This document shows positions 20,475-31,634 of a stretch of DNA of 64,000 nt, in pieces. The notes under the pieces were generated by a model. It was not told where the DNA came from. It was given only the letters and a program-made list of their open reading frames with translations, and made no database searches. Position 1 is the stretch's first letter; each line of letters begins with the position of its first letter. Location of the stretch: assembly GCA_012845835.1 (NCBI GenBank), contig JABAKD010000002.1, forward strand, positions 20,164,129 to 20,228,128, in the 5' to 3' direction. A program made the position numbers and the translations under genes. The DNA is from Undaria pinnatifida. Taxonomy: Eukaryota; Sar; Phaeophyceae; Laminariales; Alariaceae.

Positions 20475-21286
20475 GGGCCCAGATGAACGAGGAACTTGCC
20501 AAATCGAATTTCGATTTTTTTTCATAGAATTGAATTTAATCAGCATATGATTGGTCAAGAAATGAATCACCAAGCAGGCATTATCAGAATTATTACGAAA
20601 AATCAAATTCAAGAAAGAAGTAAAAAAATACTTCGTCGGTCGAATTTAGTCGAAAATCGAAATTCAATTTAGGGAGTTTGTCCACCTAGACATGGCTTGT
20701 TCTGTGTAACCGAAGCCGGCCACGTGAATTGGTGCCATGTCGTCGGCTGATTGAGAGGCGAGAGGCCACCATTGCGAGAGGTAGGACCACCGGAGCAGCC
20801 GCAGCGCGGCCTCCAAAGGTCCGTAGCACAGCGTAGACCGCCTGCGACGCTTCGAAAACAACCGAGACCGCCGCAAACCCAGTTTTCGTCGCCCTCCACC
20901 TCGAAAGTTACACGATCAACTACGACCACATGATGACTTCGCTCAGAAGTTCGACCGCTATATCCCCGTCGCTGCTTCCCGTGTCGGGCGGCGGGGTGGC
21001 GCCAGCCCATCCAAGAGACGCCTAGAGCCATAGCCTCCAAGCCGCTGCCGGCAAAAACAATCTGCCGCTAGCCGCGGCGCTCCGGGGAGGACGCGAGCCA
21101 TCGCTCGCCTCGGTCGTTGCCCACGGGTTTTCGTTGACCCTTTTGCGTTTTTTTATTTTTTTATTTTACTAGAACGCACTGCGCCGTTCCTTGATAAGAA
21201 CCAAAGTTGAATTTTTCGTGTATTTTTCATGAAATATAAAAAAAAAACGAAATTTGATTAGGCAAGTTCCTCGTTAATTCGGGCCC
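20475..21286. mobile_element. PIF/Harbinger-like non-autonomous element, 812 bp
   Basis: Terminal inverted repeats of about 45 bp begin GGGCCCAGATGAACGAGGAA (left) and its near complement ending CGTTAATTCGGGCCC (right). TTA flanks both ends (20472-20474 and 21287-21289). A 3-bp TWA target duplication is typical of PIF/Harbinger elements. The flanks are AT-rich, but the centre (20690-21130) is GC-rich with a 123-residue minus-strand frame (20669-21040) that shows no transposase motif. The centre may be captured foreign sequence. Confidence 0.8.
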
Positions 21287-21954
21287 TTACCATGACGCAG
21301 GATTATCCTTGTATCACTCCCACGTGTTGGTATTGTTGGTACCTGGTATAGATCTTGCCCCCTCGACAGGACTTCTGAGACATGATACAATATTTTCTTT
21401 TTTATATGGAATCGTAACGCCTCAATAGCAATATAGCGGGGAAGCAGAGATACCCGTTGTGGTTCAATGGCAATGATACAATATTCTTTCCACGATGTTA
21501 ACTATGCATTGTTGCAATGATATCCATGACAACAATGATGCAGAGATCAAAGATAGACAGATGGCAATCATGTTGACGTAATTTTTGTGACAATGATGCC
21601 ATCTGAATCATGCCGCCGCCTCGTCGCAGGCGACAGCAGTGTTGGCGACAATTCCCGCAGTGCACAGACTATGAATTCTCGACTAGATAGACTAAACTAC
21701 GGTGCCCTGATACCCATGCTAATATGTGTCTTACGTTCACACTTTCAGACCTGTTGTTGGTATTAATTGTGTACCTCGCATGTCAGTACCTAGTCGGTAC
21801 TAAAGATGACGGGGGGGAAAACAGGGGAGGGAAACTCAAGAGGGTGTGTGGAGGAAGGAAGAAGGGCTCAAAGACGAGAACCGCATGTCATCATTTGGAA
21901 CTTGAACACTGGACCAGTGGTGCTGGTGTACTGTTGCATGGTATCCAGATATTT

Positions 21955-21990
21955 GACCAAACAGACAGACAGACAGACGGACAGAGATCG
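21955..21990. repeat. (ACAG)n short microsatellite
   Basis: The run AAACAGACAGACAGACAGAC is followed by GGACAGAG. Confidence 0.75.
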
Positions 21991-22124
21991 ACGCACTGCT
22001 TGCTGCTGCTGTAGCATGACAGCAGTAGTAATGGTTGTTTATTAATGGTTATGACACCTTTACCACTTGAATATAACAGGTTACAAATGGTATTTTTGGA
22101 TGTCCTCGTACGAGCACCAGTGCA

Positions 22125-22275
22125 GCAGCTGCAGCAGCAGCAGCGGGAATTCTTGCTTCAGAATTGATATCTAGTAAAATTAAAAATTAAAAGAAAAACA
22201 CAAAGCAGCAGCAGCTGCAGCTGCAGCTGCAGCAGCGCAGCAGAAGCAGCGGCAGCGGCAGCAGCTGGATATCCT
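22125..22275. repeat. CAG/CTG-rich microsatellite
   Basis: Two blocks of CAG/CTG/GCAGCGG repeats (22128-22143 and 22205-22268) are interrupted by an AT-rich spacer. The (GCAGCT)n part is self-complementary. Confidence 0.8.
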
Positions 22276-23465
22276 GGTTCATCGTTGATTGTTGAGCTGT
22301 TGTTTTCCCGCTTTCCCTGCATGGCAAATTGCAACATGGCAACCGGTCGGACCCACTTTGACGCTCGCATGTACGGAGTCCGGAGGGGCGGGGAGGGGCG
22401 ATGGAGAGACGGGGTGACGAAAGTTTTATGGAAGGTCGTGTTTTGCCATGTGTGCGCTTGAAGTGGAACGGACAACATGAACAACATTTGTCTAACAAGG
22501 GCAGAGCTTGTATATATGTCATTAGGATGGAGAAACAGCACGGACACTGGGTGTGTGCTAGAGTGTACTCATCCCTTTTCTTGCTGAAAAAAAATCCTCA
22601 TTAATACTCAAACTTAATTGTTTCTTCTCCGCAACGGGGGTATAGTACTAAGCGGTAAACGCTACGAGTAAGCCTCCCTGTCTCATAGTGTGTGGCCACG
22701 TAACTTGCTTGTGTCTCTAGTACGATATCTCTCTGTATGAAGGGTCGGCACGGACGCCGGATGTTGACGGGTAGAAGTAACGGTTTTAGGGTGAGGAACA
22801 CAAACAAATAACTCACTCACACAGTCCAATATATTGGATGTTGACGGGTAGAAGTAATGGTTTTAATGTAAAGAACACGCACAAAGAACACTTACACAGC
22901 AGTCCAATATACTAACTGTATGTAACCGTTTCACCGTCCGCGATCAAGCGGTTTTTGCTGGCGCAACCCCGAACATGGATCAAGCAAGAAAACGGACAAG
23001 GGGAAACGGCCGGAAACATGGTTTGAAACAACCTAATAATAGTCCAAACAAGTGACTAAAAAATGAAAAAAACATGCCGACACCCAAACTCCTGAAAATC
23101 TCATGGACAAGCGAAAGAAAAACCGACAAGGCGGGCGCACTTTCCCCACTTGAACGCTCAACCGACACCAACGCAAACTCTCCAAATAACTTTCACAAAA
23201 ATACAACGTCTTTGTAGGGGATGATTAATCACCATCCCCTCCTCTGCCGGGTCAAAGCGTCGCTCGAAGTAGTCTATTTTTGGTGGTAGTGGCGGTAGAA
23301 TATTAGTGTTGATAGCAAATAGTAGTAGTAGCGGTAGTACTAGTGGCGGCTGCGTGGCGTTCCCTCAGAATGTGCACCTGCGCGGGCAATAAAAAGATGT
23401 GACAGGATGTAGAATCCTATCATACCGCGATAACACCTTGCAAGTTCCCTCGCAAATGTATGGAT

Positions 23466-23590
23466 ACATATTAATGAGGACACACAACCCGTAATACGCG
23501 CGACCGGAGCATCACACACAGCTTGCAAAGATGAGTTTCGACAGAATATTCGATCTCACAGCTGGAGTGTATTTTAATTTTTATAATATT
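23466..23590 (-). repeat. 165-bp dispersed repeat family, copy
   Basis: It contains TTAATGAGGACACACAACCC, CGTAATACGCGCGACCGG and GATGAGTTTCGACAGAATAT, in the same order and orientation as 5195-5315. The GGAGTCGCCGACC end is missing. Confidence 0.8.
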
Positions 23591-23877
23591 ATATACTCGT
23601 ACGACCTTGTCATAAAACTACAGAGTAGTCTTTTTATTTGCAAGTACTTTATTTTTTTACCGGGCATCCAGGTGTATTTATGCATCACCACATTGGTTAT
23701 ATCAACTTTTAATACCAGGGTAGTTTCAATGCTACGGAGTATCTGGTATACTTGGTACTTGTTGGCAGTACTACTGTCTGTACAGCAGACAGCAGCATTT
23801 CAAAGTTGAGGCATATACGACGTAGTCCTTCCCTGGTTGGTTTGTCTGGGAAGCCAACCTCGCTGCAGAACATAGTT

Positions 23878-24058
23878 ACAAATTGACTTGCGGAAAGCGC
23901 GAGAGCGTGAGTTAGCCACGCTCGATAAAAAATCGACGAGCAGTGGGATTGCTGGACCCTACGCGCGATACAAATTGAAGGCAAGAACCGGGGGGAAGGG
24001 ACGACACCTGTGACCACGGCTTGTCCAGAAGCTGGAAAGGAGATGTGTGTGAAGAAAA
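23878..24058 (+). mobile_element. tRNA-derived SINE, 5'-truncated copy 4
   Basis: It begins in the body (ACAAATTGACTTGCGGAAAG) and runs through TGTGACCACGGCTTGTCCAG to an A-rich tail. The tRNA-like head is missing. Confidence 0.8.
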
Positions 24059-26174
24059 AAAGGAACGTTCAGTCGTTCCTATTAAATAGTGGAAAAAAGA
24101 AAGATAGCGCGAGCGATCCGTTTACACATTTCCACGTTTTCACACACTCGGACACGACCTCCCGCTTGAAATCAACCATGTAACAGTGGCATATGTGTCC
24201 TCACTAGTCCTCACAAAAGCCCATTAATGGTATTTGCAACCAGAGCAGCATTAGCGGCAGTAGTAGCAGCATTTCGCATGTCGAGGGTGGGTGGGTGATG
24301 GGTCGGTGGGTGCAGCCAAAATCGTTCGGTGTGGCCTTTCGGGCGAGTTTTTTTTATATGTATTTATGCTCGTACTTCTGTACCGCTGTGCTCTTTACGT
24401 CCCTTTCCCCGCCCGGCCCGGCCCCGCCCCCTCCGCCTCTCGCCTCAATGGCCGCAGTTAGTTGGCAGTTGGCAGCGCGGTACAACTCAGCCCGCGGCAG
24501 CAATCGTTTGTTAGTTTATTTTGTATTTTTTGTTATGTCTTATCTTGGCAGTAAACCGGTTATTTCTATCCAACGACATCAGCAGAGCACGCGAGTGTTT
24601 ATCCCGGTTCTTCATCCGAGAGAGATACAAATTCTGCGGTCACAGATTGAAACAGACAATCAATCGCAAATGAACAGAGGAAAGCAAAGCAAATGTCAGC
24701 GTCCCGGGGGTACGAATAACACAAAAAAAAAGACATGCCAAAGAAGCAACTATTAATACCTGGTAGAACACAACAAAAAAACGAAACATAAGAGAAAGAC
24801 GCAGAAGGAATCCTGGAATGGGACATAAACAGGCACTCAATACAGATAGACGCAATGAGACAAGCCGAAACGAACAAACCCTCTCTCGTGGGTGTCCTCC
24901 CTCTCATGTGCCGCGTAGGACTTGGGCGAGTGAGTGTGAATCGCTGCTGTCAACGCGAAGAAGAAAGGAAAGGAGAGACAGACGGAGAGATGACGAAATA
25001 ACGCAATAAGGAGAGAACTGAAGCAAAACCAAACTAACCGTACTCGTACCACAGCGGGGAAGCACGGAAGCACGGGCAGCATACTTTTTCGCCTCTCCGT
25101 TACCTAGACCAGTCGGGAAGCTAGCTACACGGTTTGTTACCGCCGTCCTATTCCTATCGATAGCGGCCTCCGATTTCAGTGCTGCCGCTGTCGCCTTCCC
25201 AAGGAAAAAATGAATACAAACCAAGCCGAACAGCAGCGAAAAAAAAAACCGTGTAGGATTAGGTATATACTGCATCTTTACTCATATCTAAGAACATGTT
25301 AACAACGCTTGATGCCCTTTGACGGACCATACCACGGGACACACCTCAGCCATAAATATCTACGTTTGTGTTATTTCGGAGCGCCTCTCAGAACCTGTTT
25401 GATGAATGGATTGGGGTTAGGCACGCGCACGACACACATGCATCGGACAGACTATTTTTTGGGGCAGTGGATTGTTCCAATTGGATTGTTCAGTCGGGTT
25501 GACGGTCATTTCCAATTCCCCCCCCCCTCCGGTTCAATGTAAATAAAGAACATTTAATTTTCGTGGGGCTTTGCCTGTATTCCACGACCCACGGTCTTGG
25601 GGACGTCGTTTTTTGTTTTTGCTCCACGCTCCCCCCGTAGCCCCCCCCCCCCAAAAAAAAACCGGACAGGTCCACCTACAATAGTTTAGCTCGAAAGCTC
25701 AAACAGCGAAACGCGCGCTCAGTGCTTGCAGAAGCAGGATTTATTTCGTACAGGATTATTTAGTTTGTTGGATGTTGGGTTTTCACTCAGGGAGACAAGT
25801 GAGTGTTGCTTCAACTTTCAAGCCTCCAACTTCATGTCATATTATATGTTGAAAGGTTGCCGCGTAATCTCGTAGTTTACAGAGTTTCTCGCGAGAAGCA
25901 ACGGGCCTGGCCTGAACTGGCTCTCTGTAACCCCTTCGGCAAGACAGGACAAACAGGCAGTGTCGATGACTTTTCCCATGTCGGGGTAACTTTTGACTAA
26001 CGAAAAAAAGCGTGAAACATGTTTTTTGTGATGACGAACTACCACTATTCCATCAACTACTGTTTTTTATTTTTTATTTCTTTTTAGTTCTGGGTTCTGA
26101 TCGTTCTTACGAAAAAGGCGCTCCAGTTGTGAGATGGAAAATTGTGTCGAAATCCGTTTTATAGTGTATAACTG

Positions 26175-26290
26175 GTGGACTACCGATGGGTATATGGGCA
26201 GAATCTTGGCGGAAATATTGACGTATTGAACCTGGACTACCGATGGGTATATGGGCAGAATCTTGGCGGAAATATTGACGTATTGAACCG
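26175..26290. repeat. Exact 58-bp tandem duplication
   Basis: A unit starting TGGACTACCGATGGGTATAT is repeated without any difference at 26175 and 26233, indicating a very recent duplication. Confidence 0.95.
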
Positions 26291-26962
26291 GAATATTGAA
26301 CTATTCGATATTCAGTGTTCTTTAAACATTTTTTAGATGCTTTTCTCAACTCTGACGACAGTCTACCCGTTGACCGTTCGCCTGTCGCCATCAGGGGCTG
26401 ATGGACAACGAACCGAACCGAAACAGTGGGGGATCAGTTCGGTATCGGGACACCGAGATGTACCTGGTATATTTCAACTTTATGTTTAACGGACGGTATG
26501 GCTATTCTCCCTATTCCCCCCCCCCCCGAAATGCCTCATTGTTGTGGCATGTAAAATCGCCAGACGCTCCCCGATCCGTACATGTGTCGTGACTTGACGT
26601 GATTACGGGGCGAGGGAGTCTCTGGTTTTACAGAAGAGGGATTCGACACCCTTAAGCACACCCCTTCAGAATTTCTCTAATATGATAGCTGCGTGTCATG
26701 AGTATTTTTTAGTAACTGTCGTAATTGAGGGTTACCATTTACTGGTACGGAGTATGCCGCGGATCGCTTGACGCGGGGCAAAAGCTCGTCTTTTTTTTTC
26801 ATTATTGACCCTCTCCTTCCCCCTTCCCCCCCGTCCTCGACCTCCCCCGCGTCATCTATCTTCGTTAAAACCCGGTTTTGTCTACGTTGCGCTACCCTAC
26901 CTTCTCACCGCGTCCGCCTCGTGTGTTGGCCGCGTGTGGCCGCGATGGCTTAACGTCATCAG

Positions 26963-27184
26963 GGTCAAAAGGCCAAGTTCTGCTCTCTTCACAAATGGCC
27001 CTCCATGATAGACGTGCGAAGTCGGCGGTGCGCGGCGGCCGGCTGCAAGCGCCAGCCCAGCTACGGATACGAGGGAAAGAGAGCCTGCTTCTGCGCGGCC
27101 CACAAGGCTCAGGGCATGGTGGACGTGGTGTCGCGGAGATGCGAGAAGGCTAACTGTCGACGGCGACCCCTCTACGGCTACGAG
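26963..27184 (+). CDS. EsV-1-7 repeat protein, exon 2
   Basis: The exon is bounded by ATCAG|GGTCAA and CTACGAG|GTAACG and is phase 0 at both ends. It encodes 74 residues: the second half of a repeat (GQKAKFCSLHKWPSMIDV), one full repeat (CAAAGC, then FCAAH, then QGMVDVVSRR) and the first half of the next (CEKANCRRRPLYGYE). It has the same length (222 bp) and split-repeat design as exon 1, as expected if the exons arose by duplication. The in-frame ATG at 27005 is not a likely start because the repeat begins before it and is preceded by a good acceptor. Confidence 0.85.
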
Positions 27185-27722
27185 GTAACGGGGGAGGGGA
27201 TTAGAAGGGGGGGAGGGAGTGGGCGGGAATTGAGATGTGGGGAGTGGGAGTAGAGGGGAGGCAGAAGGGGGCAGGGAGGGAGGGGGTGAGGTGGAAGGGG
27301 GAGGGGGAAGAGTGGAAGTGGAAGGGGGGGGGGGGAGGGGTGAAAGTGGAAGGAAAGAGGGGGGGGTAGTACAGGGACGCTGTTCGGTTCCCCTTTGCGT
27401 GTTGTTGGGAACCCCGATGCAACTGGCGAACAAGGAAGAGGACCAGGGGACTCCAATTTGCGGGAAAATTGTTTGGTGTGGAACACCCATCACCTCTTCC
27501 GCCTGCGTTGCTCGCCTGAACGCCTGAACGGTCTTACCCTGTTCGATGTACGATGTACGCCCCGCCCCACCCGCTTCTCCCCCTCCTCACTGCTGCAAGT
27601 CATACCACCCCCGCCCCACGCCTTCTTTCGCTCCCGCAACTATTACGAACTTGTGTTCTGGTTGTTATGATGTTTTCACCTTTGATCGTCCCCGTACAAA
27701 TCGCGGCGATCCCCATCCCCAG
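27185..27722 (+). other. Intron 2 of the EsV-1-7 gene
   Basis: This 538-bp phase-0 intron runs from GTAACG to CCCCCAG. Its 5' third is a purine-rich G tract (27190-27370) that could form G-quadruplexes on the coding strand. Confidence 0.8.
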
Positions 27723-27966
27723 GGCCAGAAGTCACAGTTCTGCAGCGCCCACAAGCAGGAGGGCCAGGTCGACGTGTGCAACCGGCGCTGCAAGCAGGCG
27801 GGTTGCTCGAAGCGGCCCTGCTTCGGCCTCCCGGGGCAACGGCCCTGCTTCTGCGGGTCTCACCGCACCGCCGAGATGGTGGACGTTATCAGCCACAAGT
27901 GCGGCTACCCCGGGTGCAGCCTCCCGACAGGGCACGAGGCCAACCGAGTGCGGTCCAAGTTCTGCG
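27723..27966 (+). CDS. EsV-1-7 repeat protein, exon 3
   Basis: The exon starts after CCCCCAG with GQKSQFCSAHKQEGQVDV, which completes the fourth repeat begun in exon 2. The fifth repeat follows (CKQAGC, then FCGSH, then AEMVDVISHK), and most of the sixth (CGYPGC, ending SKFC). The donor is TTCTGCG|GTGAGT in phase 1. The sixth repeat has a divergent middle (SLPTGHEANRVR) instead of the usual P-x-F/Y-G-x-x-G. Confidence 0.88.
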
Positions 27967-28323
27967 GTGAGTCGGTCGGATGCTTGATCGGTTGATCCAT
28001 TGATTGGTCGATCGGTTGCGCTTTGGGGGCGTGCGACAGTTCGCGTGGTGATTTGCGTGGTAGGTGGAGCCACGAGTCGCGTTGCCGTACGGAGCGAGCG
28101 CATGAGGGAGCGAACGGGCGCACTACATTATTAGTAAGACGTGGGTAATGACAGGAGAAGAACACCGGAGACGTCGCTGGTTCAATAATCTGGTACCTGG
28201 TACACCAGTCAAACAGCTGTCCCTTTGAATCACCCGTCCCAACTATCTCGTTTCCTGTCTGCCCTGTCCTGTGCTGTCCTGTCCTGTCCTGTGCTGTCCT
28301 GTTATTCGCGCGCACCGCTGCAG
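27967..28323 (+). other. Intron 3 of the EsV-1-7 gene
   Basis: This 357-bp intron runs from GTGAGT to GCTGCAG in phase 1. It has a CCTGTCCTGTGCTGT simple repeat at 28262-28300 just before the branch/polypyrimidine region. Confidence 0.85.
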
Positions 28324-31300
28324 ACAAGCACAAGTCGGTGGGGCTGGCTGGCGCGTCGCTGCTCCAGCTCGCCGGCGCCAATGTCGTAGACCCCTCGGCT
28401 CCCGCGCGCTCGGGACGGTCCCCAAGGAGTCACCAGGCGGACGTCAAGCCGCCGAAGGGCGACGCGTACGAAGACCCGTGGAACAGTGACCCCGGCTCAA
28501 TTTTCCCGCTCGGGGACCGCCGCGACCGCGAAGAACCGCTGCCCGGGCAGATGCCACCCTCCGTCGCCGCCGGACCCCCGCCCCCCCGGCGCCGTGCAAG
28601 CTACACCGCGCCGCAGTCGTCGTCGCTGTTTACGCCGGGAGCGCCGTTCCTACCCGACGCACGCCCGGAGGCCCCCAAGCGCAGGGCCACGATCTCTGAC
28701 GCAAGCGTCCTCCCTTCCCTGCAATCCCTTCTCTACGATGTCCCTCGGGGTAATCTAAAACGCCCTCGCGACGGGGAATATCTCAAGACGCCGGCGGCGG
28801 CCACTGGGTACATGGAGGTGGACGCGCCACCGATTGCGCGCCCCCCGCCCGCGGTGCCCCGTCGGCGTTCCGGTCTCGCTCGCTCGGTTTTCGGAGCGGG
28901 CCGGTTTGGGGGCGGGGCGAGGTCAGGTAGCGGCGGCGGCGGCGGCGGTGGTGGTGGTGCCGGCGGCGGCGGCAGCGGTGGCGGCGGTGGTGGCGACGGA
29001 AGTGGTGGTGGCGGTGGCGGTGGCGGAGGCGGAGAAATTAACTCCGCCGGGAGCGAGACCAGCGGAAAGGAGGGTCCGGGTGCTCCCGCCGCCGCATCCG
29101 CCGCCACCGAGTCGGGACAGTCCCGGCCGTCGGGCATGACGAAGATGCTCTTCTCCGGAGCGGGGAGAGGGCGGCAGGGTGGGGCATGGGGAACGGACGG
29201 GTACTCCTGGAGTCAAGACAAGGACCAAAATCTGACTCAGAGCCAAAACAAGGGCCAAGATCTGGACCAGAACCCAGGCGCTGCCGGATACCTTGTGTCA
29301 TCCCCCGCACCGGACTGGAGGAAGACAGGCCTGTCGTCTTTCGGGAGGGCTGCGTCGTACGATGAAGCGAGGGAGGCGGCGGGCAAAAATGGGCTCGACA
29401 CATCGGACTCGAGCAAGCCTCGGCGCGCTTCGGCGTTCGTCACCCATGGCAGCGCCCTGACCCCAGTGGTGACGGAGATGGGGAGGAGGGACTCCGCGGT
29501 CGAGCATCGCGCGGTGGCACCGCCGACAAGCAGGCATGTGCCCCACTACAGCGACCTCCTGTCGGCGAAGAATCCTTCCCGGTCGTTGACCGCGTTCACC
29601 CGTAGCAACCCGAGGGTCCCGTTCGCCTTCGGAAGACCGCCAATCGATGCGAAGGCCGGAAGTCAAGAGGAGGGCGGGGCGGGATCGGGTCCGGGGTCGG
29701 AGACAGGGGGGGGGAGGATGGGAGAATCGAGCCGACATTCTGCCCCGTCCGGTGGCGGCAGAACGGCGCTGTGGAAGAAGTCCCCTCCCGAGGAGTGGCG
29801 CTCTTCCGATGAATCGTCGCAGGGAGCTACACGTGCGCCGGACGGCAGGCCGGCAGGACGAGCGGCGAGAATGTTTCACGTCATGCCGGCGACGGCGGCC
29901 TACGGGACGGATCTCGCGGTGCCGCGCCCGCCCGACGAAAAACCCTCCGCGACGGCGTCGCCGTCCGAGAGGTTCGGCTGGATTGGCTCGCCGCGTGCGT
30001 CGGAGGCGCAGGGGCGAGGCGGGTGGGAGCGGCAGAAAGAGGTCGAACAGGGAGCATCGAAAGGGCGAGAGGGGTCCTCGCAGCCTTCTTCGCCCTCGGT
30101 GAGAACCACAGAGGCTAAGCCGGCATCGCCAGAGGACGAGCTGGATCAGCAGCAGCAACAACAGCAGCAAGCGGCGGCGTCACAGGAGGGTAAAGACGGC
30201 GGCCGGCGTTGGTCTGTCATGGAACCATCGCCTGCGCCGGCGATGACGTCGTCGCCGCCGCGCGATCAAGAGGGCGCCTCTTCCGTGTTTGTGGCAGCAT
30301 GGGGTGCGACACCCGAGGAAGATGGGAACGGGGACGCCGCCCGACAAGAGGCGGACGTGGCGGATGACTCGACAACGGGGAACCAGCAGAGCACATCGTT
30401 GTTTGGTGGCGGCGGTGGCGGCGATGGTGGCGGCGGTGGGGGGGAGCACGCACCGTCGGAGCAAACACCTTCAAGACGCGGTCAAATGATTTGGCAGGCG
30501 CCGCCAGGAAGGGTGGGTTCGAGCGGGCAAGGAACGCTGCCTCAGGCGCGGCGGCGGTGGTCTGGAATCGACCAGTCGCCGGCCGTGTTAGATCATCAGC
30601 GCGGGAGCACGGGGAGCTCGTACGTCCCTTCGTGGGACGCGGCAACCACAAGCGAGGAGGAACCGGCAAAGCCACTGGCTCCGTGCCAGGGGTCGAAGAC
30701 GATGAGCAGCGGCACGTCCATTTGGGGCGCCCGACACGCCACGTGTTTTGAGAGGGAGGGCCAGCGCGATGAGCATGCGGGGGGGCGACCGCCACGGTTC
30801 ATGATGTCGACGGCGTCGCCCCCGGGTGCACGAGGGTCGGAAGGGAGCGCGGAGAAACCGCAACGGCGCTGGTCCTTCCAGGGCCACTCTCCCTCGCCGC
30901 CGCTACCGTCCGATCAACGGGGAGCGTCGACGAGCTCGTTCGCCAGGGCGTGGGGTGCCCCAAGTGAGGAGGGACAACCGGAAGGGCCGGCCTTTGCTCG
31001 CGCAGAAACGAGCACTAACGCCACCGTCGGCTCCGACAGTGGCAAGGCGAGGCGAGGCTCAGTAGCGTGTGGATTCACCGGGGATCGACACGGCGCGCCA
31101 TCCGACCAGAGCGAAGGGATGATGAAGCCGCCGATGTTTCGCCGTGGCTCTGTCGTTGCCCCGCCGGCGGCTGGGCCACCCGCGGAGGAATACGCACAGC
31201 TAGCGGTGGCAGCGAGGGACAGGCAGCGACGCCGGGGGTCGGTTATGGAGTCGAGATCGGGGGCGTTCTGTTCTTCGCCGTCGTCGCTGCCACCACCGCC

Positions 31301-31634
31301 GCCGCCCCCGGAGGGGGAGGAGGATGAAGAGGAACAGACTCACCAGCAGAGAGGTTTAGCCATGGGTGGAGAGCAACAGTACCCCGCGTCGCGGGAGGAC
31401 GCCGGGGGGCGCTGGCGTCGACGTTCCATGGCGATGCCGCCAGCGGGAGAGTGCTCCGGTGAAACGGAGCGGGGTATGCCTTCACCCGAGGACGTGCGGT
31501 TTTCACAGCAGCAGCGGCAGCTGCAAGGCTGCCGTTTCGGGCGGAGCGCGGTGGTGACGCCGCCATCGATGAGGCGGCCGGCTGTGGGTGAGAGGGGCCG
31601 GGCCGACCTCCCCGGCGCTACGGGGCGGTGCTAA
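28324..31634 (+). CDS. EsV-1-7 repeat protein, exon 4 (terminal)
   Basis: Splicing after GCTGCAG joins G|AC to give FCDKHKSVG, the missing C-x2-H half of repeat six. An open frame of about 1100 residues then runs to TAA at 31632. This tail is low-complexity: Gly/Ser-rich with a poly-Gly run (28930-29035), QD/NQ-rich (29215-29275), and a Gln run (30148-30170). It carries twelve R-R-x-S/T sites, for example RRRASYT, KRRATIS, RRGSVVAP and RRRGSVMES. Near 30204, 30549 and 30863 a module of about 45 residues recurs: RRWS-x4-SP, then (D/E/H)Q-(R/E)-G-(A/S)-S, then W-(G/D)-A and an acidic EE patch. No enzyme domain is visible. R-R-x-S is the usual target of basophilic (AGC/CaMK) kinases. With exons 1-3 the protein would have about 1332 residues. 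Confidence 0.88.

Larger units (their letters stand above)
13316..26962 (+). other. Putative 13.6-kb phase-0 intron filled with repeats
   Basis: This lies between the donor GAG|GTGATA and the acceptor ATCAG|GGTCAA. I find no further EsV-1-7 exon and no other recognisable gene inside. It contains at least four SINE copies, a Harbinger-like element, the 165-bp family, microsatellites and short relics. Long stretches such as 13.4-16.0, 19.3-20.4 and 24.1-26.1 kb show nothing I can name. Confidence 0.5.

Noticed and set aside
24904..25275. Minus-strand frame with an N-terminal hydrophobic segment resembling a signal peptide
   Set aside because: No motif or conserved partner; lies in repeat-rich intronic sequence.
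28733..30887. Long minus-strand frames (Pro- and Arg-rich, up to 290 residues) opposite exon 4
   Set aside because: Shadows of the GC-rich coding strand; the plus frame continues the EsV-1-7 repeat and is far longer.
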